Origin: Virgibacillus_F necropolis_A
Lineage (GTDB): Bacteria; Bacillota; Bacilli; Bacillales; Amphibacillaceae
Length of the DNA: 64,000 bases
NCBI RefSeq assembly: GCF_044793635.1
Contig: NZ_CP084992.1
Span: 2,046,001-2,110,000 of the forward strand
Direction of reading: 5' to 3'
The notes beneath the pieces are model-generated. The model was not told the DNA's origin. It was given only the letters and a program-made list of their open reading frames with translations, and did no database searches. Made by a program: the position numbers and the translations under genes. How positions within the stretch are numbered: the first letter of the stretch is position 1; every line of letters begins with the position of its first letter. Below are positions 25,885-34,275 of the stretch, piece after piece.

Positions 25885-26634
25885 TTAACGTAATTTAATT
25901 GATCCACCATCAACCATAATTGTTTGGCCAGTAATATAATCGGAATCACTGCTTGCTAAGAAGACAGCTACTCTACCAATATCTTGTTCTGGATCACCAA
26001 GACAACGAAGTGGAATTTTATTAATCATTGCATCATATAATTTCGGGTCGGCTTGACGCCATTGTTCAACACCCGGCGTATTTGCTATTGGCGAAATTAA
26101 GTTCACATTAATTCCATCAGGGCCCCATTCGTTCGCTGCTACACGGGAAATTCCTCGAATAGCTTCTTTAGCAGCAGCATAGGAGGTTTGAGTAACTTGT
26201 CCATCAATTCCAGCGCCTGAAGCAAAATTAATGACTTTACCTTGCGAATTCTTTAATTCAGGATAGGCTGCTTTCATGAAATTGAATGTAGGATAGAAAC
26301 CCGTCCCAAACGATAAGTCAAAGTGATCCATGGTAGTTTCAACAAAAGGTACCTGCCTTGATACATGTGCATTATTGACGAGAATATCTAAATTACCGAA
26401 CTTATTTATAACCTCCGTGACTATTTCATCAACGTTTTCTTTGCTAGAGATATCTTTAATAAAAAGTAAACCCTCAGTATATTGATTTACTTCAGCAAAG
26501 GTTTCCCTTCCTTTTTCTTCATTTACATCAACAATTGCAATATGGGCGCCTTCTTTGGCCATAGCAAGAGCAATCCCTCTGCCAATCCCAGAAGCACTAC
26601 CTGTTATAATCCCAACTTTCCCTTGTAATCTCAT
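25885..26634 (-). CDS. Short-chain dehydrogenase/reductase
   Basis: 249 residues. TGSASGIG at 11-18, IVDVN after strand two (NAD-type Asp), NNAH (instead of NNAG) near 87-90, and the YAAAKEA catalytic segment around 153-159. The C-terminus YITGQTIMVDGG is typical of 3-oxoacyl-ACP/glucose dehydrogenase-like SDRs. It is the first gene of the SDR-SDR-MarR operon and has the MarR dyad in its promoter region. Confidence 0.87.
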   Translation of the reverse strand: MRLQGKVGIITGSASGIGRGIALAMAKEGAHIAIVDVNEEKGRETFAEVNQYTEGLLFIKDISSKENVDEIVTEVINKFGNLDILVNNAHVSRQVPFVETTMDHFDLSFGTGFYPTFNFMKAAYPELKNSQGKVINFASGAGIDGQVTQTSYAAAKEAIRGISRVAANEWGPDGINVNLISPIANTPGVEQWRQADPKLYDAMINKIPLRCLGDPEQDIGRVAVFLASSDSDYITGQTIMVDGGSIKLR

Positions 26635-26655
26635 TCGTATTACCCCTTTTCATAT

Positions 26656-26688
26656 ATTTAGACATCTAAATATTAAACATCTAAATAA
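26656..26688. promoter_or_regulatory. MarR-type operator of the SDR operon
   Basis: ATTTAGACATCTAAAT is a perfect palindrome at 26656-26671, and a second copy of the half-site pattern (AAACATCTAAAT) follows at about 26675-26686. It lies 22 bases upstream of the first SDR start. Repeated TTTAGAT half-sites are typical of MarR sites. Confidence 0.7.
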
Positions 26689-26689
26689 T

Positions 26690-26958
26690 AACAAATGTTT
26701 TTATATAGTACAACAGAAGTGAATTTTGACTACGCGGTTGTTAGGTTTTATAGGCGTTAACATAGTTCGCTTATATAAAAAGCCTTTAAATAATAGTTTG
26801 TTCCATCTTTTCAATGAACAATAGGCAAAAGTGTACATAAAATGTAGTGTGGTTATTTAGGTCTCGATTACAGCGAGCATGGAGAAGGGTGGACTAAAAG
26901 TTTGCACTTCGTAATGAAGATGTACTCAAAATAAATGAAAATAAAGGGGATAAGTTTC
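26690..26958. other. Intergenic stretch with no recognised gene
   Basis: AT-rich divergent intergenic region between the SDR operon and a small plus-strand gene. No open frame with a ribosome site, no strong hairpin and no repeat shared with other parts of the window was found. Confidence 0.5.
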
Positions 26959-27183
26959 ATGGAAACCTGGATTAAAAGTTTAAAAACAAATACACCACAA
27001 GAGGGATTTGAATTAGCAATTTTATTAGCAAGAAAGGGTGTCGCATATACACAACCTTCTGCTGATGTTCGAAAAAAGTTGCGACCAAAATATGCAAAAA
27101 ACGCAGATAGCCTAACTTTTGCCTCACAGGTTATTGCCAGCCACTTTCAAACAGTAGCCGCAGCAAATAACTACTGGAAATAA
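26959..27183 (+). CDS. Small protein of unknown function (74 aa)
   Basis: Starts at METWIKSLKTNTPQEGFELA; ATG 26959 follows AAGGGGAT at about 7 bases. The upstream in-frame ATG at 26935 lacks a ribosome site. Composition is mixed helical without membrane segments or cysteines. I do not recognise the family. An overlapping frame immediately downstream (27194-27331) also looks coding, so one of the two could be a displaced part of a larger decayed gene. Confidence 0.5.
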   Translation: METWIKSLKTNTPQEGFELAILLARKGVAYTQPSADVRKKLRPKYAKNADSLTFASQVIASHFQTVAAANNYWK

Positions 27184-27184
27184 A

Positions 27185-27331
27185 AAGAATAGGGCTATGG
27201 GATCGACCCTCGCTGTACTATCTAACCAGTTTTCCACATCCATCCGGGGCAAACTGACATCGCATAAGGCAATTTCGGGAAAAGTGAAGCAGCTGACGGG
27301 AACGAGTAAAAGTTTGGTTGAATGGATTTAG
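27185..27331 (+). pseudogene. Possible coding remnant
   Basis: An open frame without a good start reads AMGSTLAVLSNQFSTSIRGK followed by LTSHKAISGKVKQLTGTSKSLVEWI and a stop. Its composition is protein-like (Ser/Thr/Lys-rich amphipathic) and it is shifted by one base relative to the preceding small gene. I cannot name a family. The rest of 27332-27513 holds no recognisable feature. Confidence 0.3.
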
Positions 27332-27513
27332 AACCTATTGCAGTTTATTTAAGCAAGTTGATGACTTGAGGGGATTTCTTTAAGGGATGTTGTAAATAGA
27401 TTAATCAGGGAACAAGCGAAAATTATCGGTAATTCGACAAAATCCATTGACCTATAAGAAAGAAACTTATAGACTCTTTATATAATTTAGGAAAAATGGG
27501 GTTCTAATATAAA

Positions 27514-28899
27514 GTGAAGTTATTCAGGAAAAAGAGTGTAGAAGAATTATTTAAGAAAAGTGGAGATGTCCAGCTAAAGCAAACGTTAGGTGCATTTGAT
27601 TTAGTACTGCTAGGAATTGGTGCCATTATTGGGACAGGTATATTCATCCTTCCTGGAACTGTAGCTGCGAGTCATTCTGGACCCGCTATTGTTTTTTCAT
27701 TTATTATAGCTGCTATTGTATGTGCATTTGCAGGTATGTGTTATTCAGAATTTTCTTCATCTGTACCAGTTACCGGAAGTGCTTATACGTATGGATATAT
27801 TGTATTTGGAGAACTAGTTGCATGGATAGTTGGATGGGCATTAGTGTTAGAATATGGCTTGGCCGTTGCTTCCGTATCAACTGGTTGGTCCTCTTATTTG
27901 TCTGCTTTGTTAGAAGGATTTAATATCACCATTCCAAAGGCAATATCAGGTCCTTTTAACCCGGCAGAAGGAACTTATATAAATGCACCAGCTATTGCCA
28001 TCGTGCTTGCCATTGCCTTTTTATTAACTCGTGGAATACAAGGATCAGCAAAGCTTAACAAGATTATGGTATTTATTAAAGTAGGTGTCATTCTTCTATT
28101 TATTGTAGTGGGTGTATTTTTTGTGAAACCTGTTAATTGGCAACCATTTATGCCATTTGGAATAAGTGGAGTAATGAGTGGGGCAGCTCTTGTTTTCTTT
28201 GCTTACCTTGGGTTTGATGCAGTTTCCTCAGCAGCTGAGGAAGTTAAAAATCCACAACGTAATTTGCCAATCGGAATAATTGGTTCATTAGTAATCTGTA
28301 CAATACTTTACGTAGTGGTTTCACTTGTGTTAACTGGAATTGCCCCCTATACACAACTAAATGTAAGTGACCCAGTTAGTTTTGCAATGCAGATTATTCA
28401 CCAAGATTGGATAGCAGGTATAATTTCACTTGGCGCTGTTTCCGGAATGATGACCGTTATACTTGTGATGTTATATGGGGGAACGAGACTTCTTTATGCA
28501 CTTGGCCGTGATGGATTACTGCCGAAAAGTATGTGTGAGCTGAATAATAAATATAAGACACCTGTTAAAAACACATGGACTTTTGCAATACTTACGGCTC
28601 TTTGTGCTGGGTTCATTCCGCTTTCTAGACTTGCGGAATTGGTGAACATGGGAACATTAATTGCGTTTACAATTGTTTCAATCGGAGTTATTTTCTTAAG
28701 GAAAAACAAAAATATACCAAGCGAAGGTTTTAAGGTACCGTTCTTTCCTGCTCTACCGATTCTTTCATTCCTATTATGTATATTTTTAATTACTCAACTA
28801 TCTGTTTTCACATGGATTGCATGTGGCGTTTGGTTTATTTTTGGTTTGATCATCTACTTTACTTATGGCAGAAAGCATAGCTTGATGAATAAAGAATAA
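27514..28899 (+). CDS. APC-family amino-acid permease (YfnA/CAT-like)
   Basis: 461 residues with 12 membrane segments. The N-terminus has the CAT-type motif LGAFDLVLLGIGAIIGTGIF, followed by VPVTGSAYTYGY and FFAYLGFDAVSSAAEEVKNPQRNLP, diagnostic for the cationic amino-acid/YfnA-YhdG branch. The start is a GTG at 27514; the ribosome site (TGGGG) is weak and distant. A long terminator follows. It is monocistronic. Confidence 0.9.
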   Translation: MKLFRKKSVEELFKKSGDVQLKQTLGAFDLVLLGIGAIIGTGIFILPGTVAASHSGPAIVFSFIIAAIVCAFAGMCYSEFSSSVPVTGSAYTYGYIVFGELVAWIVGWALVLEYGLAVASVSTGWSSYLSALLEGFNITIPKAISGPFNPAEGTYINAPAIAIVLAIAFLLTRGIQGSAKLNKIMVFIKVGVILLFIVVGVFFVKPVNWQPFMPFGISGVMSGAALVFFAYLGFDAVSSAAEEVKNPQRNLPIGIIGSLVICTILYVVVSLVLTGIAPYTQLNVSDPVSFAMQIIHQDWIAGIISLGAVSGMMTVILVMLYGGTRLLYALGRDGLLPKSMCELNNKYKTPVKNTWTFAILTALCAGFIPLSRLAELVNMGTLIAFTIVSIGVIFLRKNKNIPSEGFKVPFFPALPILSFLLCIFLITQLSVFTWIACGVWFIFGLIIYFTYGRKHSLMNKE

Positions 28900-28910
28900 G
28901 AAAGACATGA

Positions 28911-28958
28911 AGTGAGCGTACATTGTAATGGAGACAATGTACGCTCACTTTTCTATTT
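28911..28958 (+). terminator. Strong terminator after the permease
   Basis: AGTGAGCGTACATTGT and ACAATGTACGCTCACT form a 16-bp perfect stem with an AATGGAG loop and a TTTCTATTTT tail. Confidence 0.95.
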
Positions 28959-29060
28959 TGGCCAACGAGTCAGATTCCAGTTTAGTGGATAAAACGTAAA
29001 CGATAATTTGGTGTATGTCTTTTAAAACCTGGACGATTAAGTTCTTATAAAAACCGCATC

Positions 29061-29083
29061 TTTTATAATACGGTTCTTAGTAA
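29061..29083 (-). other. att-like repeat, middle copy
   Basis: On the minus strand the site reads GAACCGTATTATAAAAGATG, matching the rlmH end motif (GAACCGTATCACAAATAG) with few changes and in the same orientation. It also forms a small imperfect hairpin (ACCG..CGGT). It lies between the permease terminator and the RhuM gene. Weaker than the left and right copies. Confidence 0.4.
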
Positions 29084-29096
29084 TTCACTGGTAAAA

Positions 29097-30092
29097 TTAT
29101 TTCTTCAAATTATTGTTTTCAATAAATTGATCAAAATCGTCGTTTGATTGTTGATCAATTCGGTTTTGATTATATTTTCCGTACTCCTGAATGGCTATTT
29201 GATCAGCCACTGATTTTGAAACCCTTCCTGCGTTTTCAAGGATTTCACGTTCATTAAATTGAAGAAATGCATTAAGTTTATCAATCCAATCCTTCATATA
29301 CATTGGTCGTTGTCTGTCCGCTTGATCTTCAGCATAATCTAAATACATGGTGATAATTCTATTAAGCGACTTTAACTCCTTTTCAGATAAGTAATTTTTA
29401 GCAACTTTGACATCCTGTTTGCGCACTTTATCACCTTTCCATGAAGTTAGACCCATATTTTCTTTTTCTGCTTTTGCTCTATCTGCTATGAGTTCAGCAG
29501 CCGTTTGGCCATGAATTGCAAAGTGAAGTTTATTTTGAACAGTAGCAAAGAATTCCTGTGTAATTTCTGCTTTAGAATCATAATCAACTGAAGTGGCATA
29601 TATATCTGTAATCTTTTGATAGAACCTTTTCTCCGAGGCACGAACATCACGAATTCGCTCAAGTAATTCATCGAAGTAATCTTGTCCGAAGTTACGCATT
29701 TCTTTCAGACGGTCATCATCCATTGTAAAACCTTTTACGAGATATTCATTTAAACGTTCTGTTGCCCACCTACGGAACTGTGTGCCTCGATGGGAACGAA
29801 CTCGGTATCCGATTGCGATAATCATTTCGAGGTTGTAGTGCTTTGTTTTATAATTCTTGCCATCTTTCGCAGTTGTCAAGTAAAACTTGACAACTGAATC
29901 TTCATCTAATTCCTTCTCTTCAAAGATATTTTTTACATGTAGACTTATATTCTGCTTTGTTGACTGATACAACTCTGCTATTGCATTTTGCGTCATCCAA
30001 ACTGTTTCGTTCTCTAACCTAACATCTATTTTTGTGTTTCCTTCTTCTGTTTGGTAGATTAATAAATTTGTTTCATTCTGCAATATTTTCAC
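29097..30092 (-). CDS. RhuM-family protein
   Basis: 331 residues of the RhuM (virulence-associated, Virulence_RhuM) family. Typical blocks are VWMTQNAIAELYQSTKQNIS (a KilA-N/HTH-like start), KHYNLEMIIAIGYRVRSHRGTQFRRWA and a C-terminal DYAEDQADRQRPMYMKDW. Such genes cluster with restriction-modification and other defence or island genes; their biochemical role is unknown. The GTG at 30092 follows GAGG, and a TTG at 30083 after AAGGGG is an equally good start. A degraded second copy lies immediately upstream. Confidence 0.87.
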   Translation of the reverse strand: MKILQNETNLLIYQTEEGNTKIDVRLENETVWMTQNAIAELYQSTKQNISLHVKNIFEEKELDEDSVVKFYLTTAKDGKNYKTKHYNLEMIIAIGYRVRSHRGTQFRRWATERLNEYLVKGFTMDDDRLKEMRNFGQDYFDELLERIRDVRASEKRFYQKITDIYATSVDYDSKAEITQEFFATVQNKLHFAIHGQTAAELIADRAKAEKENMGLTSWKGDKVRKQDVKVAKNYLSEKELKSLNRIITMYLDYAEDQADRQRPMYMKDWIDKLNAFLQFNEREILENAGRVSKSVADQIAIQEYGKYNQNRIDQQSNDDFDQFIENNNLKK

Positions 30093-30134
30093 CCCTTAAA
30101 TTCCTCACCTTCGTTAATCCTTATAAATTGAACT

Positions 30135-30405
30135 CCCAACTTTCCTTCAATGAAGCATCTTTCTTTTAATTTTTCTGGAACCTTCTTTTTTTACTACTGT
30201 ATAGTATCTCGAGCAATATTGTTTTTCTACAAGCATAATGATATTTTTTATGAGAAGAGTTATATTATGAGGAGTCGTTTTATACATCTCTTCAATTGCT
30301 TTTTGTGTCATCCAGGCAGTGTCATTCTATTAAACGAACTTCTACTTTAGTATTTCCGTCTTCTGTTTGAGAGGTTAAAGTTTTTGTTACATTTGGCATT
30401 TTACC
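30135..30405 (-). pseudogene. Degraded N-terminal fragment of a second RhuM gene
   Basis: Starting at ATG 30403 the frame reads MPNVTKTLTSQTEDGNTKVE followed by VRLIE and a stop; a frame change restores TAWMTQKAIEEMY, then KTTPHNITLLIKNI and KKEGSRKIKRKMLH. These align in order with residues 1 to about 80 of the intact RhuM protein next door and of other RhuM proteins. It contains at least one frameshift and a stop and is cut off at its 3' end. Confidence 0.75.
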
Positions 30406-30618
30406 TATCAACCCCTTTTTACACTCTACTAACTATTATTATACTATTTAAATATTAACAAGGGAACATTCATTCCTATCCTATTATTGATAAATTATCT
30501 CTTCAATTAAATAAAACAAAACGCCATAGACTGATTAAACAGTTCAAGGGGTTATTAGTTCTAAATTTTTACTTATTTGTTCTAATATGCTTCTACATAT
30601 CTTAATTTCAACTTTTGG

Positions 30619-30647
30619 TCTTACCACTATTTGTGATACGGTTCACC
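30619..30647 (-). other. att-like site at the rlmH 3' end, right copy
   Basis: The last codons of rlmH plus a few downstream bases read GAACCGTATCACAAATAG followed by TGGTAAGA. In staphylococci the equivalent position is the attB of SCC elements. Direct repeats of this sequence lie at 17840 and, less well, 29061. Confidence 0.6.
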
Positions 30648-31106
30648 CCTTATAATCCTGAACCCACGATACACCTGCTCCACCAACACCAACCGCATTA
30701 ACTGATGTGGAAAAGTCATCTTAGAAAAAGACAATGCCAGGTCACTCCGCTTCTGCACCGCTTCGCTAATCCCAAGCGATCCACCGATCACAAATGCAAT
30801 CTTACTTTTACCATACGTAGCGAGCTCGTCCATTTTCGCAGCAAGCTGTTCCGAACTCAGCATTTTCCCACCAATTTCTAACGTAATGACATATGTATCT
30901 TGGCCAACGTTCCCTAATATCCGCTCGCCTTCCTTCCGTTTCACTTCCACCATTTCTGCTTCACTCATATTTTCTGGCGCTTTTTCATCAGCAACTTCGA
31001 TGATATCTACTTTCGCATAGGCAGTAAGGCGTTTCAGGTACTCTTGGATACCTTGTTTTAAGTATTTTTCCTTTAATTTACCGACTGTAATTATAGTAAT
31101 CTTCAT
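30627..31106 (-). CDS. rlmH: 23S rRNA pseudouridine-1915 N3-methyltransferase RlmH
   Basis: 159 residues, full length for RlmH/YydA. Conserved features are the N-terminal ITVGKLKEKYLKQGI.EY.KRL, FVIGGSLGISEAV (SAM-binding knot), SLS.MTFPHQLMR and the C-terminal EQVYRGFRI..GEPYHK. It methylates pseudouridine 1915 in helix 69 of 23S rRNA as a SPOUT-class dimer. In Bacillus it lies just downstream of the walRK-yycHIJ-htrC block; here those genes are 30 kb away. Its 3' end is the att-like site. Confidence 0.97.
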   Translation of the reverse strand: MKITIITVGKLKEKYLKQGIQEYLKRLTAYAKVDIIEVADEKAPENMSEAEMVEVKRKEGERILGNVGQDTYVITLEIGGKMLSSEQLAAKMDELATYGKSKIAFVIGGSLGISEAVQKRSDLALSFSKMTFPHQLMRLVLVEQVYRGFRIIRGEPYHK

Positions 31107-31246
31107 AAGAATATACGTCCTTTTTGTTTAATTGATGTTTTCAGTTTACCAAAATAACTTTAGAAAAACAGCTGTACCTCTTAGAGAGGTGAAAAAAGTA
31201 GTGAATTATCTGACTTCCGCTTTTCATTTCACACATTTTCATGTAT

Positions 31247-31265
31247 TATATATCTAAAAGATACA
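31247..31265. promoter_or_regulatory. Likely PadR operator
   Basis: TATCTAAAAGATA is a perfect 5-bp-arm dyad extended by A/T-rich flanks (ATGTAT before, ATACATAT after), 24-40 bases before the padR start. ATGT/ACAT flanks are typical of PadR sites. Confidence 0.5.
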
Positions 31266-31288
31266 TATCATATTGATAGGTGGTTTAT

Positions 31289-31840
31289 ATGAAGAAGACA
31301 AATAATAATACTAAATACGCCATATTGGGAATTCTCACTACAGATTGTCGTTCGGGCTATGCGATAAAACAAATGATTGACGGTAGCCTGAATCACTTTT
31401 GGAAAATTAGCTATGGCCAAATTTATCCCACATTAAAACAACTGGTGACGGATGGATTAGCCACTGTGCAGGATACATCCCAAGAAGGGAAGCCTGATAA
31501 GAAGGAATATTTTCTAACTTCAAAAGGTGCAATGGAACTGCGGAACTGGCTACAGAATCCTATAGAAGAGATACCTACTGAGAAAAATGAAGTGTTATTA
31601 AAGCTCTTTTTCAGTCGTCACCAGAGCAATGACGAAACGATCAGCCATCTTGAGCATTTCAAGCAGAAACTTCATGAACGCTATAGCACGTATGAAGCGA
31701 TTGAAAATAGGATAACTTCCCATTCGTATGATAGTCCAGATGCACAGTATTGGCTTTTTACCTTAGATTATGGAAAACGGACCACAATTTCGGCAATTGA
31801 GTGGTGTGTAATAACGGTTGAAAAAATTAAAGATTCTTAG
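31289..31840 (+). CDS. PadR-family regulator with C-terminal dimer domain
   Basis: 183 residues. The PadR winged helix is at 1-80 (KYAILGILTTDCRSGYAIKQ, GQIYPTLKQLVTDGLATVQ, KKEYFLTSKG), followed by the Vir_act_alpha_C helices (EVLLKLFFSRHQSND..., WLFTLDYGKRTTISAIEWC). This is the long AphA/PadR subfamily. AGGTGG precedes the ATG at 31289. It is followed after 11 bases by the DUF4188 gene, its probable target. Confidence 0.87.
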   Translation: MKKTNNNTKYAILGILTTDCRSGYAIKQMIDGSLNHFWKISYGQIYPTLKQLVTDGLATVQDTSQEGKPDKKEYFLTSKGAMELRNWLQNPIEEIPTEKNEVLLKLFFSRHQSNDETISHLEHFKQKLHERYSTYEAIENRITSHSYDSPDAQYWLFTLDYGKRTTISAIEWCVITVEKIKDS

Positions 31841-31851
31841 GAGGAATTATA

Positions 31852-32355
31852 ATGGGGAAATCGATTTATGAGGGCCGGTATACTACTAAAAACGATCAGG
31901 ACATGGTTGTATTTCTTATAGGAATGAGGATAAACAAAAGACGCGCTATACGGAAGTGGCTGCCCGTATTTACAGCAATGCCTGGTATGATCAAGGAGCT
32001 TTACCAAAATAAAGAAGATCTTGGTTTTCTATCAATGGAAAGTTTCTTCGGACTGCGAACAACTGTTATGATTTCATATTGGCGGTCAACAGAAGATCTT
32101 CTTGCTTACTCTAAAGGCCAGAAACATTTAACAGCATGGAAAAATTTCAATAATAAGGTAGGAAACAATGGTGCAGTAGGTATATACCACGAAACCTACG
32201 TCGTACAAAAAGGAAATTATGAAGCAATCTATGGTAATATGCCACTTTATGGACTCGCCAAGGCGTCAAAACACATCCCCATCACAGCGGAAACAATTTC
32301 TGCTAAAAAAAGAATGAAACCTGTTCAAACCAATACTGCACAGACAAAGCCTTAG
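31852..32355 (+). CDS. DUF4188-family protein (dimeric alpha-beta barrel type)
   Basis: 167 residues. Core blocks are GRYTTKNDQDMVVFLIGMRIN, KWLPVFTAMPGMIKELY, GFLSMESFFGLRTTVMISYWRS.EDLLAYSKG, and HLTAWKNFN (positions about 8-110), the pattern of the DUF4188 family related to heme-dependent aldoxime dehydratase/monooxygenase-like proteins. GGAGG precedes the ATG. It forms an operon with padR; an inducible detoxification role is inferred. Confidence 0.75.
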   Translation: MGKSIYEGRYTTKNDQDMVVFLIGMRINKRRAIRKWLPVFTAMPGMIKELYQNKEDLGFLSMESFFGLRTTVMISYWRSTEDLLAYSKGQKHLTAWKNFNNKVGNNGAVGIYHETYVVQKGNYEAIYGNMPLYGLAKASKHIPITAETISAKKRMKPVQTNTAQTKP

Positions 32356-32384
32356 TCAAATTACTGACTGAGGCTTTGTTTTTT
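32344..32384. terminator. Bidirectional terminator
   Basis: ACAAAGCCTTAGTCA and TGACTGAGGCTTTGT form a long near-perfect stem around AATTAC, with TTTTTT on +. It serves the PadR operon and may overlap the end of the ATPase gene on -. Confidence 0.85.
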
Positions 32385-33174
32385 ACTGAAATAAATGATG
32401 GAGTAGTCGCTCTTTATCATCAAAAAACTGTTTCATGATTGAATACTGACTCGTATCTTCTAATGTTGATTCACTCATGCCTTCTTCTGTTAACTGAATG
32501 ATTTTTGCATGTTCGTATGCCATGATAATCGGTGAATGGGTAGATATAATAAATTGGGAGCCTTGGTTCACAAGGTCATGAATTCTTGCAAGCATGGACA
32601 TTTGTCTTAATGGCGACAAAGCCGCTTCTGGTTCATCCAAAATATAGACCCCATTACCCGAAAACCGGTTCATAAATGCCGCGAAGAATGCCTCCCCATG
32701 TGATTGTTCATGTAAGGACTTTCCACCATAGGAATCGATAACTTTTGGACTACCGGGTTCGGCATCCAACGATTCTATATTGGTTGATACATTGTAGAAA
32801 GTTTCTGCTCGGAAGAAAAAACTGTCCTTTGGTTTATTTGCACCTTTTGCGATACGCAAATAGTGATCAAGGTTAGAGTGAGAATCATAGCTGGAAAAGT
32901 TAAAGTTACGTGTTCCACCTTCTGGATTAAATCCTAATGCAACCGCAATTCCTTCCAGCAAAGTAGACTTCCCCATACCATTTTCGCCAACGATGTATGT
33001 GACATTCGGATGAAGATTCAATTGTTGAAAGCTTCGAATTACAGGTAAATTGAACGGGAATGTATCACGAGCTGGTAGTTGTTCACTTTTTAAATCTAGA
33101 CTTTTTATGTATTGGGTATGAGAATCTAGCATTACCATTTGATACACGCAACCTTTCCAATGTATATTTCTCAT
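32383..33174 (-). CDS. AAA/ABC-like ATPase (single-domain, OLD/RecF-like)
   Basis: 263 residues. Walker A is VGENGMGKST near 62-71, the signature-like region is GKSLHEQSHGEAFF (about 150), Walker B is VYILDEPEAALSP near 178-190 and the His switch is ISTHSPIIM. There is no long coiled coil or nuclease domain, so it belongs to the stand-alone AAA ATPases common in Firmicutes, of unknown function. The start is uncertain: 33174 has no ribosome site, and ATGs at 33138 or 33132 are possible. Confidence 0.8.
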   Translation of the reverse strand: MRNIHWKGCVYQMVMLDSHTQYIKSLDLKSEQLPARDTFPFNLPVIRSFQQLNLHPNVTYIVGENGMGKSTLLEGIAVALGFNPEGGTRNFNFSSYDSHSNLDHYLRIAKGANKPKDSFFFRAETFYNVSTNIESLDAEPGSPKVIDSYGGKSLHEQSHGEAFFAAFMNRFSGNGVYILDEPEAALSPLRQMSMLARIHDLVNQGSQFIISTHSPIIMAYEHAKIIQLTEEGMSESTLEDTSQYSIMKQFFDDKERLLHHLFQ

Positions 33175-33253
33175 TTTATCAAAACTATAATTGTTTGTAT
33201 TTCAATCTGTAAGGGAAACATGTTTATTAATTAGTTATGAAGGAGTGATCTTG

Positions 33254-33613
33254 ATGCAACAAATACTGTTTATCCAAACTGGTACCGGCATAGATGTGCA
33301 TGGCCAAGATGTAACAAAGGCATCTGTACGTGCTGTTCAGGATGCGATTCATTATAATTCGATGCCTGGAATTGAAAAAAACTTGCCTGATCAGCGACTT
33401 GAGAATATGAAAGTAAATGTGAAGCTTGCACTTCCTCTAGACCATGACCAGCTTGATGTGGAAATGGTAAAAGATATGATTCCATATGGTACTGTGACGG
33501 TTGAGATTGTATCTGGTGGTATGGCCACCACCAGCGGAATTTTCCTTGAAGACAAGGCAGATAAAAACGATTTGATGTATATCGTAAACGCCGCAGTTGA
33601 GGTTGGGTATTAA
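33254..33613 (+). CDS. Lin0512-family protein
   Basis: 119 residues. The sequence QQILFIQTGTGIDVHGQD.TKASVRA..DAI.YNSMPG (about 2-38) and the C-terminal YIVNAAVEVGY match the Lin0512/TIGR02058 family, small proteins of unknown function found in Firmicutes and Proteobacteria. ATG 33254 follows AAGGAGTGATC at good spacing. Monocistronic with its own terminator. Confidence 0.82.
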   Translation: MQQILFIQTGTGIDVHGQDVTKASVRAVQDAIHYNSMPGIEKNLPDQRLENMKVNVKLALPLDHDQLDVEMVKDMIPYGTVTVEIVSGGMATTSGIFLEDKADKNDLMYIVNAAVEVGY

Positions 33614-33619
33614 GAATTA

Positions 33620-33652
33620 AAGCCTAAAGCCCAATGGTTTTAGGCTTTTTTT
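33620..33652 (+). terminator. Terminator of the Lin0512-family gene
   Basis: AAAGCCTAAA and TTTTAGGCTTT pair around GCCCAATGG, followed by TTTT. Confidence 0.9.
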
Positions 33653-33660
33653 AACACGGC

Positions 33661-34134
33661 TTAATTCTTTGACTCCGCATCATACCAAGCAAGCTCTGGT
33701 CGTGTCTTGGGATAACCGTTTTGTTCACGGTACGCTTTTCGTTCAGCCGTAAAATCAAACCACTTTTTATCACAACCTGGATAATGAGCATGATAGACTA
33801 CACATCTTAATGAATCCTCTACACACGGATCCATCCAATAGCCATATTGCTTCTCAGCACGGTTAGTTAACGCTGCACCTGTTTCACCTTTGAAGTCATC
33901 GAATGAATAGTAACCCAAATCTATTACAAGGTTTGCAAGCTTTGGCCCAATGGAGGGAATGGTTTGAAAGATTGCAAGGCCACGTATATACGTAGAGCGT
34001 TCTAACGGGGCTTCAAGAGCAATTGCTAAATCGCTCGTATCCATTTGGGATATCTCGCTGAGTTTAATCTTGTTAGCTCTTAGGTTGGATCTTTCCTCTA
34101 GGGTTAAAGGTAATTTTGGTGAAGTTGCTTTCAT
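33661..34134 (-). CDS. Helix-hairpin-helix Cdd1-family protein
   Basis: 157 residues. FQTIPSIGPKLANLVIDLGYYSFDDFKG (about 55-82) is a helix-hairpin-helix of the pathogenicity-locus Cdd1 family, followed by YWMDPCVEDSLRCVVYHAHYPG..KKWFDFTAERKAYRE, with the two conserved Cys residues. ATG 34134 follows AGGTGAT. A DNA-binding role is plausible from the HhH fold; nothing more is known. Confidence 0.82.
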   Translation of the reverse strand: MKATSPKLPLTLEERSNLRANKIKLSEISQMDTSDLAIALEAPLERSTYIRGLAIFQTIPSIGPKLANLVIDLGYYSFDDFKGETGAALTNRAEKQYGYWMDPCVEDSLRCVVYHAHYPGCDKKWFDFTAERKAYREQNGYPKTRPELAWYDAESKN

Positions 34135-34275
34135 ATAGATCACCTCGTCCTTGTTAATTATAATCGTTTTTCAAAGCTTTAAAGTGGCACTTATTTGCAA
34201 AATAAATATGTCTATTTCAGTATACAACTGTGGTATGATAAGGTCTATACTAACACTTTAACGGGGGCGCTTTTT

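Noticed and set aside
17840..30647. Active SCC element
   Set aside because: No large serine recombinase (ccrA/B/C) or other integrase is encoded in the segment, so only a scar or a passively carried element can be claimed.
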